DNA of 64,000 nucleotides from Rudaea sp. 3F27F6 (GTDB lineage: Bacteria > Pseudomonadota > Gammaproteobacteria > Xanthomonadales > Rhodanobacteraceae): NCBI RefSeq assembly GCF_005503555.1, contig NZ_SCNG01000006.1:186001-250000 (forward strand), given 5' to 3'. Made by a program: the position numbers and the translations under genes. Within the stretch, counting starts at the first letter, position 1, and the number at the start of each line of letters is the position of its first letter. Shown here piece by piece: positions 19,750 through 27,141 of the stretch. The notes under the pieces are model-generated. The model saw only the letters and a program-made list of their open reading frames with translations, made no database searches and was not told where the DNA came from.

Positions 19750-20793
19750 ATGTCTGCATCGAACAAGAATTTCGCCAGCGACAACGTCGTCGGCGCCTCG
19801 CCCGAGATCCTCTCCGCGATCGCCGCGGCCAACGGCGGCGCACAGTCGTCCTACGGTGCGGACGAGTATTCTCAGCGAGTCGAGCGCAGGCTGCGCGAAA
19901 TCTTCGAGACCGATCTTGACGTGCTCTGCGTGGCGACCGGATCGGCCGCCAATGCGTTGTCGCTCGCCGCGATGACGCCGGCCTGGGGCGGCGTGCTCTG
20001 CCACGAAGAAAGCCACATCAACAACGACGAATGCGGCGCGCCGGAGTTCTACAGCGGCGGCAAGCTGCTGGCGCTGGGCGGCGCCGCGGCGAAACTCGAT
20101 CCCGCGGCTCTGCGCACGCACTCGCTGGCCAAGATCGGCGACGTGCACTGCACCCAGCCGACCTGCGTCAGCGTTTCGCAGGTGACCGAACTCGGCAGTG
20201 TGTACTCGCTCGACGCGCTCCGCGCGATCGGTTCCGTCTGCCGCGAGCGCAAGTTCCGCCTGCATATGGACGGCGCGCGCTTCGCCAATGCCCTCGCCGC
20301 ACTCGGCTGCAGCCCGGCGGAGATGACCTGGAAGGCCGGCGTCGATGTGCTTTCTTTCGGCGCAACGAAAAATGGGGCGCTCGCCGCGGAGGCGATCGTC
20401 GTGTTCGATCGCACGCTGACCGCGGAACTTGCCTATCGGCGCAAGCGCGGCGGCCATCTGCTGTCGAAGATGCGCCTGATCGCGGCGCAGATGGACGCCT
20501 ATCTCACCGACGATCTCTGGCTGCGCAATGCGCGCCATGCGAATGCGATGGCGCGGCGCCTTGCCGACGGATTGCGCGGTGTAGCGGGCGTCGTTGTCCA
20601 TGACGATTGCGATGCCAACATCCTGTTCTGCACCCTGCCCCCGGGCATGAACGAAGCGCTGCATGCCCAGGGTTTCCATTTTTACGGCGATCGCTGGGCT
20701 CCGGGAGTCGTGCGGATCGTCACTTCGTTCGCCACGGCCGAGGCCGACGTCGATGCGTTCATCGCTGCGGCGCGCAGTGTGGGCTTCGCCTGA
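19750..20793 (+). CDS. Low-specificity threonine aldolase-like PLP enzyme
   Basis: Fold-type I PLP enzyme of the beta-eliminating lyase/threonine aldolase family; expected to split threonine or allo-threonine to glycine and acetaldehyde. The start is the ATG at 19750 ([20 protein letters not shown]); TTG at 19744 is an upstream alternative. The lysine that binds PLP is in SFGATKNG (Lys207), the cofactor-binding Asp in [10 protein letters not shown] (Asp174), and the N-terminal block [13 protein letters not shown] is typical. Its 3' end overlaps the convergent MDR gene by 35 bp. Substrate preference is not provable here. Confidence 0.87.
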   Translation: MSASNKNFASDNVVGASPEILSAIAAANGGAQSSYGADEYSQRVERRLREIFETDLDVLCVATGSAANALSLAAMTPAWGGVLCHEESHINNDECGAPEFYSGGKLLALGGAAAKLDPAALRTHSLAKIGDVHCTQPTCVSVSQVTELGSVYSLDALRAIGSVCRERKFRLHMDGARFANALAALGCSPAEMTWKAGVDVLSFGATKNGALAAEAIVVFDRTLTAELAYRRKRGGHLLSKMRLIAAQMDAYLTDDLWLRNARHANAMARRLADGLRGVAGVVVHDDCDANILFCTLPPGMNEALHAQGFHFYGDRWAPGVVRIVTSFATAEADVDAFIAAARSVGFA

Positions 20794-21853
20794 GCAGCAG
20801 CGCCGCCGGCGTCGTTGCCGGCGGCAATCCGAATCCTTCGAGCACGATCTTGCCTCGCGACTTGCCGCTCTCGAGCAGCGCGTGCGCGCGCTTGAGATTC
20901 GCCGCATTGATCGCGCCGAAGTGTTCGGCGACGGTCGAACGCACGATGCCGCGATCGACCAGCTCGGCGACGCGGCGCAGGATTTCGCCCTGACGCGCAA
21001 GCTGCGGCGTCTGGAAGGTCGAGCGCGTGAACATCGACTCCCAGTGCACCGACAACGACTTGCGCTTGAAGGCGAGCACGTCGAGCGCTTTGGGATCGTC
21101 GATCAGGGCGAACTGGCCTTCCGCTTCGAGGATGTCGACAAGCTGGGCCAGATACTCGTCGGTGTGGGTGATGCCGATCGCTGCGCTGACCTGCGCGATT
21201 CCCGCGGCCTTCAATCCTTCGGCCAGCGGCTTGGCATGATCGATCACATGATGCGCGCCGAGTTCGCGCACCCAGTCGCGCGTCGCTTCGCGTGAAGCCG
21301 TGCCGACGATCGTCCAGCCGGTGAGTTGCCGCGCCAGTTGCACGAGGATGGAGCCGACGCCACCGCCTGCGCCGATCACGAGCAAAGTGTTGTCGCGCGT
21401 TGGATCGGCGCTCTGCACTTTGAGCCGGTCGAACAGCAGTTCCCATGCCGTGATCGCAGTCAGCGGCAAAGCGGCTGCAGCGGCAAAATCGAGGCTGGCC
21501 GGCATCGGCCCGACGATGCGTTCGTCGACGCGATGCAGTTCGCTGTTGCTGCCCGGGCGGGTCACGTCACCGGCGTACCAAACTTTATCGCCGGGCTTGA
21601 ACCGGCTCGCCTTCGCGCCGACGGCGCGCACCACGCCCGCCGCATCCCAGCCGAGAATGCGCGGCTGCCCATCGGTCGATTCCGCGCGCTTGCGCACCTT
21701 GGTATCGACCGGATTGACCGAGATCGCCTTGACCTCGACGAGCAGATCGAAATCGCCGAGCACCGGCTCGGTAATGTCGAGGTCGAGCAGCGATTCGGGA
21801 TTGTCGATGGGCAGCGATCGATAGTAGCCAATGGCTTTCATGGGATTGTCCAT
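20759..21853 (-). CDS. Zinc-binding-type MDR alcohol dehydrogenase/quinone reductase-like
   Basis: Medium-chain dehydrogenase/reductase, 364 residues, NAD(P)-dependent. The GroES-like N-terminal domain includes [17 protein letters not shown] and [12 protein letters not shown]. The Rossmann motif is [19 protein letters not shown]. The zinc-ligand cysteines of classical alcohol dehydrogenases are absent, fitting the ZADH/quinone oxidoreductase subgroup. The start could be the ATG at 21853 or that at 21841. Its end overlaps the threonine aldolase gene on the other strand. Confidence 0.87.
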   Translation of the reverse strand: MDNPMKAIGYYRSLPIDNPESLLDLDITEPVLGDFDLLVEVKAISVNPVDTKVRKRAESTDGQPRILGWDAAGVVRAVGAKASRFKPGDKVWYAGDVTRPGSNSELHRVDERIVGPMPASLDFAAAAALPLTAITAWELLFDRLKVQSADPTRDNTLLVIGAGGGVGSILVQLARQLTGWTIVGTASREATRDWVRELGAHHVIDHAKPLAEGLKAAGIAQVSAAIGITHTDEYLAQLVDILEAEGQFALIDDPKALDVLAFKRKSLSVHWESMFTRSTFQTPQLARQGEILRRVAELVDRGIVRSTVAEHFGAINAANLKRAHALLESGKSRGKIVLEGFGLPPATTPAALLLRRSPHCAPQR

Positions 21854-21927
21854 TCAAGGATTGCGGGAGTCGTCGCCACCTCTATGGGGGCGAGCGCAAT
21901 GTAGCGAAAGATCGCTGCGGCATGTCG

Positions 21928-22923
21928 TCATGACGCGGCAGGTGTTTCCGCGTTGTTCTGCCGCCTCGCTGCTCCCGGCGCGATGCCGATGATGCGCTTG
22001 AACGTGCGGCTGAACGCAGCCTCGGATTGATAGCCGAGTTCCTCGGCGAGCGCTGCCACGCTGACGCCGCGCTCGCGCAGCCGCGTCAGCGCATGCTGCA
22101 TCCGCCACTGCGTCAAGTACTGCATTGCCGGCATTCCGACCAGCGCGGTGAAGCGCGCGGCAAAGGCCGAGCGCGACATTGCCGCTTCGCGTGCGAGCGC
22201 GGCCAATGTCCACGCGCGCCCCGGCTCGCGATGCAGGAGGGTCACCGCGCGACCGATCTGCTTGTCGCGCAGTGCGCCGAGCCAGCCGCCTTGTGCAGCG
22301 GGATCGCGCTCGATCCACGCGCGGATCGCCTGGATCACGAGGATATCGGCGAGCCGCGTCACAACCGTCTCGCCGCCCGGGCGCAGGGCACGCACCTCAT
22401 CGGCCATAAAGCGCAGCGTCTCGGTCATCCAGTCGCGATGCGGCGAGTGCGCGGCTTCGATCCGGATCAGGCGTGGCAGCAGCGCAACGAGACGCTGCGC
22501 CGCCGGATGATCGAAGCGCACCGCGCCGCAGATCATCTGCGTAGTCGCGCCGTCGCCGCCGTGGCGCAGCACTTCGTAGCGCGCACTCAATGCCTCGCGC
22601 GGTAGATCGAACAGCCCGGCGCAATCGCCTCCGGGCGTATCGACGAGGCGGTGCCCCTGCCCGTGCGGCACGAGGATAAAGTCGCCAGGTAAAAGTCGCG
22701 TCGGCTCATGGCCGTCGAATTCGAGCCAGCCCTCGCCCGCGGTCACGACGTGGAACATCAGCATCTGCGGGAGCGCCGGCAGCGCGAGGCCCCACGGCGC
22801 TGCGAATTCTGAGCGCGTGTAGAAGATGCCGCTCATATGCAATCCATGCAGGGCCTCGCCGAGCGGGTCGACAGCGGCCCAGGGAGGCGGTGAGCTGTTC
22901 GACGCGGGAAGATTGGCGGTCAT
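21928..22923 (-). CDS. AraC family transcriptional regulator
   Basis: A 331-residue regulator with an N-terminal cupin-type sensor (GDFILVPHGQGHRLVD) of the AraC-binding/cupin_6 group and a C-terminal double helix-turn-helix (WTLAALAREAAMSRSAFAARFTALVGMPAMQYLTQWRM, then VAALAEELGYQSEAAFSRTFKRIIGIAPG). The start is taken at the ATG at 22923 (MTANLPASN). It is divergent, across 147 bp, from an NmrA-like gene. Such pairs commonly form one regulatory unit, so it probably controls that gene. Confidence 0.9.
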   Translation of the reverse strand: MTANLPASNSSPPPWAAVDPLGEALHGLHMSGIFYTRSEFAAPWGLALPALPQMLMFHVVTAGEGWLEFDGHEPTRLLPGDFILVPHGQGHRLVDTPGGDCAGLFDLPREALSARYEVLRHGGDGATTQMICGAVRFDHPAAQRLVALLPRLIRIEAAHSPHRDWMTETLRFMADEVRALRPGGETVVTRLADILVIQAIRAWIERDPAAQGGWLGALRDKQIGRAVTLLHREPGRAWTLAALAREAAMSRSAFAARFTALVGMPAMQYLTQWRMQHALTRLRERGVSVAALAEELGYQSEAAFSRTFKRIIGIAPGAARRQNNAETPAAS

Positions 22924-23070
22924 GAAGGCAGTATGCCTCAATGATCGAATCGTCCTGCCAATTTGGACGAAACAGCATGAAACTCCGACTATCAATCATT
23001 CAACGTCTTTCGATAAGGCCGGATAGTGGACGCCACGCAATCACGCGTGCACTCCGTCAGGAAACTCGCC

Positions 23071-23913
23071 ATGACATCGAAAACGCCATCTCAAGACTCC
23101 CGCCCGATTCTCGTTCTCGGCAGCTCCGGCAAGACCGGCCGCCGCATCGTCGAACGCCTGCATGCGCTGGGGCATACAGTTCGCCTCGGCTCGCGCTCCG
23201 CGACCCCGGCCTTCGATTGGGAAGACCGGTCGACCTGGGCGCCGGTGCTAGCCGGTGTTTCGGCCGTCTACATTTCGTACTACCCAGACCTGGCCGCGCC
23301 GGGCGCGCCCGAGGCAATCGCCGCATTCACAGAACAGGCCCTCGCGAGCGGCGTACACCGTCTGGTGTTGCTGTCAGGGCGCGGCGAGCACGAGGCGCAG
23401 CGCGCCGAACAGGCACTGCAGGCCTCCGGCGCCGACTGGACGATTCTGCGCTGCAGCTGGTTTATGCAGAACTTCAGCGAGAGCGTTTTCCTCGACGGCG
23501 TTCGCGCCGGCGAGCTGGCCCTGCCGGTCGGCGCCGTGCCCGAGCCGTTTATCGATGCCGACGATATCGCCGACGTCGCGGTCGCGGCGCTGACCGACGA
23601 TCGCCATATCGGCCAGCTCTACGAACTGACTGGGCCGCGTCTGCTCACGTTTGCGCAGGCGGTTGAAACGATCGCCGAGGCGACCGGTCGCGATATCAAA
23701 TTCGCTTCTATTTCGCTGGATGACTATGCCGCCGGCGCGGCAGAGTACGGCGTACCGCCCGATCTCGTCGAATTCCTGCGCTATCTCTTCAGCGAAGTGC
23801 TTGACGGCCGCAACGCGCTTCTTGCCGACGGCGTGCAGCGTGCGCTCGGACGCGCACCGCGAGACTTTGCCGAGTTTGCCAAGGGCGCGGCTCGCAGCGG
23901 TGTATGGGCGTGA
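23071..23913 (+). CDS. NmrA-like NAD(P)-binding protein
   Basis: Atypical short-chain reductase of the NmrA/ergot-alkaloid AgnA type, 280 residues. The start is the ATG at 23071 with AGGAAA upstream. The nucleotide-binding motif ILVLGSSGKTGRRIVERL lies at about 11-28. LVLLSGRGEHEAQRAEQALQASGADWTILR and FIDADDIADVAVAALTDD are classic for the family. It may act as a redox-sensing or quinone-reducing enzyme; substrate unknown. Probably regulated by the divergent AraC protein. Confidence 0.86.
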   Translation: MTSKTPSQDSRPILVLGSSGKTGRRIVERLHALGHTVRLGSRSATPAFDWEDRSTWAPVLAGVSAVYISYYPDLAAPGAPEAIAAFTEQALASGVHRLVLLSGRGEHEAQRAEQALQASGADWTILRCSWFMQNFSESVFLDGVRAGELALPVGAVPEPFIDADDIADVAVAALTDDRHIGQLYELTGPRLLTFAQAVETIAEATGRDIKFASISLDDYAAGAAEYGVPPDLVEFLRYLFSEVLDGRNALLADGVQRALGRAPRDFAEFAKGAARSGVWA

Positions 23914-24094
23914 AGCCTCGTTGGTGCCACCTGGCGCGAATTGGCGTGCCTTTCGCGCCGGCTTTCTCGTGGCCCCCAATCGAGGAATCGGGACCGTAGG
24001 AGTCGATGGCAGAAATCCAATGTGCCGACGCTCGAAGCGCAACGGCGCGACCGGCAAGAGACAGTCGGTCGCGCATACTCCAGCCTATTCGGTG

Positions 24095-24119
24095 ATATGA
24101 TTCATATATAATTCATATA
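24095..24119 (+). promoter_or_regulatory. AT-rich operator/promoter of the ParD-like/Map pair
   Basis: An AT-rich island in GC-rich surroundings. ATATGA and TCATAT form an inverted repeat around one T (24095-24107). The 9-mer ATTCATATA occurs twice, at 24100 and 24111, 11 bp apart, about one helical turn. A perfect TATAAT hexamer at 24107-24112 is buried between the repeats, so a bound protein would block the promoter. This layout suits autoregulation by the ParD-like protein. Confidence 0.6.
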
Positions 24120-24130
24120 GAGCAAACGAT

Positions 24131-24343
24131 ATGGGCATTGTGAATATCGACGACGATCTGCACGACCAAATACGCAAAGCGAGCGTGGTGTCGTGCCGAT
24201 CGATCAACGCGCAAGCGGCGTTCTGGATCAAGATCGGCATGTTGTGCGAACTCAATCCGACGCAGAGTTTCAACGAGATCGTCGCCCAGGAGCTGCGAGC
24301 CGCGGGCGTTGCGGCTAAAGCTGTGACGCAGGCTGCGGCGTGA
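24131..24343 (+). CDS. ParD-like protein (putative antitoxin-type DNA-binding protein)
   Basis: A 70-residue protein beginning MGIVNIDDDLHDQIRKASVVSCRSINAQAAFWIKIGMLCELNP, resembling the ParD_like family (Pfam PF11903, recalled). Those proteins are related to ribbon-helix-helix antitoxins. The N-terminal strand plus two helices fit a DNA-binding dimer; the C-terminus is an Ala-rich helix. Its stop overlaps the GTG start of the methionine aminopeptidase gene by 3 bases, so translation is coupled. No classical ParE toxin is present. Confidence 0.8.
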   Translation: MGIVNIDDDLHDQIRKASVVSCRSINAQAAFWIKIGMLCELNPTQSFNEIVAQELRAAGVAAKAVTQAAA

Positions 24344-25107
24344 CCAAGCGGCCCGAGGAAATCGCCTTGATGGCGGAATCCGGCAAGCTGCTCGCCGAGG
24401 TATTCAGCCATTTGGATCGGCTGAACTTGATCGGCATGTCGACCATGCAGATCAACGATCTGGTCGACGGCCTGATCGTCAACGAACTCCACGCACGCCC
24501 GGCAAGCAAAGGGCAGTACGGATACGCCTACGCGCTCAACTCTTCGCGCAACCACGTGGTTTGCCACGGCGTTCCGTCAAGCGCGGATATCCTGCAAAGC
24601 GGGGATATCGTGAATTTCGATATCACCTTGGAGAAAAACGGCTATGTCGCCGACTCCAGCAAAACCTATCTGGTCGGCGACGTGCCGCCGCCTGCAAAGC
24701 GACTCGTGCAAGTGACCTACGAAGCCATGTGGAAAGGCATCGAGGTCATTCGCCCCGGCGCCAGACTAGGCGATGTCGGCCACGCCATCGAACGCCACGC
24801 GCGGAAAAACGGCTATTCGGTCGTAAGGGAGTATTGCGGGCACGGCATCGGACGTGAAATGCACGAGCCGCCTCAAGTGCTGCATTGGGGAAAGCCGCAA
24901 ACGGGCCTGATGCTGCGGGAAGGCATGGTGTTCACCATCGAACCGATGCTCAACCAAGGCAGAGCTGACGTCTCGACCGAAGAAGACGGCTGGACCGTGG
25001 TTACGCGCGACGGCCGACTGTCCGCGCAATTCGAACACACCGTCGCCGTGACTCGGAACGGAGTACGGGTCTTGACCTTGCGCCCAGAAGAAAAGAGGCT
25101 GAACTGA
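24340..25107 (+). CDS. map: Type I methionine aminopeptidase (ParD-linked paralogue)
   Basis: Removes N-terminal methionine. The protein has 255 residues and all expected catalytic and metal residues: His76, Asp94, Asp105, His168, Glu201 and Glu232, corresponding to His79/Asp97/Asp108/His171/Glu204/Glu235 of the E. coli enzyme. It is therefore likely active. It starts at a GTG inside the stop of the ParD-like gene. The location away from rpsB/tsf suggests a second, accessory copy (inference; the rest of the genome is not visible). A link to toxin-antitoxin-like control is possible. Confidence 0.9.
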   Translation: MTKRPEEIALMAESGKLLAEVFSHLDRLNLIGMSTMQINDLVDGLIVNELHARPASKGQYGYAYALNSSRNHVVCHGVPSSADILQSGDIVNFDITLEKNGYVADSSKTYLVGDVPPPAKRLVQVTYEAMWKGIEVIRPGARLGDVGHAIERHARKNGYSVVREYCGHGIGREMHEPPQVLHWGKPQTGLMLREGMVFTIEPMLNQGRADVSTEEDGWTVVTRDGRLSAQFEHTVAVTRNGVRVLTLRPEEKRLN

Positions 25108-25229
25108 GCCGGCGAAACGTCGAGGCCCGCCTATAAGTTCCTGGCAACGCCACGCGGCAAAATGATGCGAACCTGACGCAAGAGATATTTCAAAAAATTT
25201 CTCTCCACACACTCTCACTGCAAAGCAGG

Positions 25230-25265
25230 AAAAAGTCCCTACGACGGACTTGCCGTCGTAGGGAC
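25230..25265 (-). terminator. Terminator of the small secreted-protein gene
   Basis: A perfect 13-bp stem GTCCCTACGACGG / CCGTCGTAGGGAC with a 5-nt loop. On the minus strand it is followed by TTTTT, directly after the stop at 25279. Confidence 0.9.
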
Positions 25266-25278
25266 AACGGAATCAGAG

Positions 25279-25893
25279 TCAGTGGAACGACTGGAACGGA
25301 GAGAGATACAGATTACCGTTCATCTTGCACACCCAGGTCGATCTGGAATTGGTATTAGGCAGCGTGGCCGAGGAGATGCTCAATTGAGTCGCATTGGCAC
25401 CGGTAGTCACGTCGGCGCCATTCCACCACATCGGACCGATCGTACCCGCGCAGGTCGCCGATGCGGGCGGACCGAATCCGCCGGTATCAACTTCGATCGT
25501 AATGTTATTGACGGAAATATTGCTGTAAACGGAATGGCCATTCGGACCAACGTAGAAATTGCCACTCCAAGCGGAATCCGTGCTTTGCACGACCGGAAAG
25601 CCGTAGTAGTCGAGGCAGGATACCGTGAGCGACTGCGGATTGAGGGAGAAATTCTGCCCGCCGCTCGTATTCAAATTCCCGGAGATACTGGTATCACAGG
25701 TGTAGTTTTGGACTACGGAATTGCTGCTGCTGTCATAAATCTGGTAGTGAACCGATCCCGAAAACGACACGTTTCCGCCTGGGCTGACGGTGGTCGCATT
25801 GGCCGGCGTTGCAGAAATCGCGCCGAGACTCAGAGCCAGCGCCGCCGCGGCGATTGCGAGAGAATTTTTCCGTGATGCCGTCGAAATAAACAT
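25279..25893 (-). CDS. Small secreted protein of unknown function
   Basis: A 204-residue exported protein. The start is the ATG at 25893 (MFISTASRKNSLAIAAAALALSL), six bases after GGAGAA, with a signal peptide cut near ATPANA. The mature part is rich in Ser, Asn, Gly and Thr, with six cysteines (in NYTCDTS, TVSCLDY, SATCAGT and WVCKMNG among others) that could form disulfides. It looks like an all-beta extracellular domain. It has its own terminator, and codon use is less GC-biased than its neighbours. No family recognised. Confidence 0.72.
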   Translation of the reverse strand: MFISTASRKNSLAIAAAALALSLGAISATPANATTVSPGGNVSFSGSVHYQIYDSSSNSVVQNYTCDTSISGNLNTSGGQNFSLNPQSLTVSCLDYYGFPVVQSTDSAWSGNFYVGPNGHSVYSNISVNNITIEVDTGGFGPPASATCAGTIGPMWWNGADVTTGANATQLSISSATLPNTNSRSTWVCKMNGNLYLSPFQSFH

Positions 25894-26514
25894 GAATTTC
25901 TCCAAGTTAAGAAAACATACATTCAAGGACGGTCTGAAAATCTCATCCTAGGGTTTTCAGACCTGTCAATTCGGGCGCATGTCCGACTTGACCGACGCGA
26001 ATCACGCAGGTGAATGCTTGATCCGCAGCAAATCTTCCGTGATCCGCAAATTCATCTAGCTCAAAACTCGACAAACGCATCGTCTCAGCGATGTCGTCGC
26101 CGCCATTCCGAAAGATCACCTGCCGAATTAAGCACCGTGATCAACCCGGCTTTCGCAATACTCTTCGACTTGTTCTTTCGTTTGTGTACTAGGAACAAAG
26201 AGCTAATCGATAAGGACCAAGTCACAATTCAATTTGCCAAGCCCTTAGCTTTTCTCGTGAAGATCCCTCGAAAAAGCCTGCAACAATTCAAAAAAACAAG
26301 CGACCTTTGATCGACCTGCCGGAAACGGCACGACTGCGTCGCAGCACGAAGCAAGCGCATACATTCCCGCCTTCATGGACTAAAATCACGGCTCGGGGCA
26401 GAATCCGCTCATTCATGCCGAACGTGTCGGCACCTCTTCAAAGCGCGGAAGGTTAAGTTCTACGCGGCGTTGTCGCGGAGCGGAACTCTGCGATGAAACG
26501 GAGTACCGCGAGCC
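25894..26514. other. Intergenic, lower-GC region
   Basis: About 620 bases without a supported gene, noticeably AT-richer than the surroundings. A 98-codon plus-strand frame at 26014-26310 has no ribosome site and a composition unlike a protein. The region should contain the promoters of the secreted-protein gene (minus) and the sigma-factor gene (plus); no clear hexamer pair was picked out. Confidence 0.5.
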
Positions 26515-27132
26515 ATGCATCCAGACGCGCCCATTTCCCCGCACGGGGACTCCGATGCACGCGAGTGGTCGGAGCAAGTTCAGGCCCTTATCAAAGAAAC
26601 CATCGACTCCCGCCCGACGGGATTCGCCGAACTCATTGTCGATTTGCACCATGAGTTGCGCCAGATTGCGCACGCCCGCCGGCAAGGTTCGGGAGCCGGC
26701 GACACATTGTCCACCACGGCGCTGGTCAACGAGACCTACATCAAACTCTGCAGCTCTTCCGACGCGTTGTCGGCAGTCAAGCGAGAGCATTTTCTTGCGA
26801 TTGCGGCGCAGGCAATGCGCTACATCCTGATCAATCACGCACGCGACAAGACGGCACAGAAGCGCGGCCCAGACGTACATCACGAGCCGCTCGGCGAGAG
26901 CGATCAGGTCAGCAACGATGTCAGAGAGGCTGACCGCCTGCTTGAACTCGACGGTGCCTTGCAGCAGTTGGAACGGATCCGGCCGCGGCTCGCTCAGGTT
27001 GTGCAATTACGTTATTTCGGCGGTCTCAGCGAAAGTGAAGTCGGCCAGGTACTCGATCTCGATCCCAGTTCCGTTCGGCGCGACTGGGTCAAGGCCCGGG
27101 GCTGGCTGTCGCAACACCTCACAAAAGAGTGA
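26515..27132 (+). CDS. ECF-type RNA polymerase sigma factor (kinase-linked subgroup)
   Basis: A 205-residue sigma factor of the subgroup with pattern RPTGFAELIVDLHHELRQIAHARRQ near the N-terminus (TIGR02999-like, recalled). Region 2 contains FLAIAAQAMRYILINHARDKTAQKRG. Region 4 is LAQVVQLRYFGGLSESEVGQVLDLDPSSVRRDWVKARGWL. No anti-sigma factor gene follows. Instead the next gene, 9 bp downstream, is a membrane Ser/Thr kinase. This pairing is recurrent and suggests that the kinase signals to the sigma factor. Confidence 0.88.
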   Translation: MHPDAPISPHGDSDAREWSEQVQALIKETIDSRPTGFAELIVDLHHELRQIAHARRQGSGAGDTLSTTALVNETYIKLCSSSDALSAVKREHFLAIAAQAMRYILINHARDKTAQKRGPDVHHEPLGESDQVSNDVREADRLLELDGALQQLERIRPRLAQVVQLRYFGGLSESEVGQVLDLDPSSVRRDWVKARGWLSQHLTKE

Positions 27133-27141
27133 TGAACTTTC

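Noticed and set aside
26014-26310. A 98-codon plus-strand frame
   Set aside because: No ribosome site, no recognisable domain, composition unlike neighbours.
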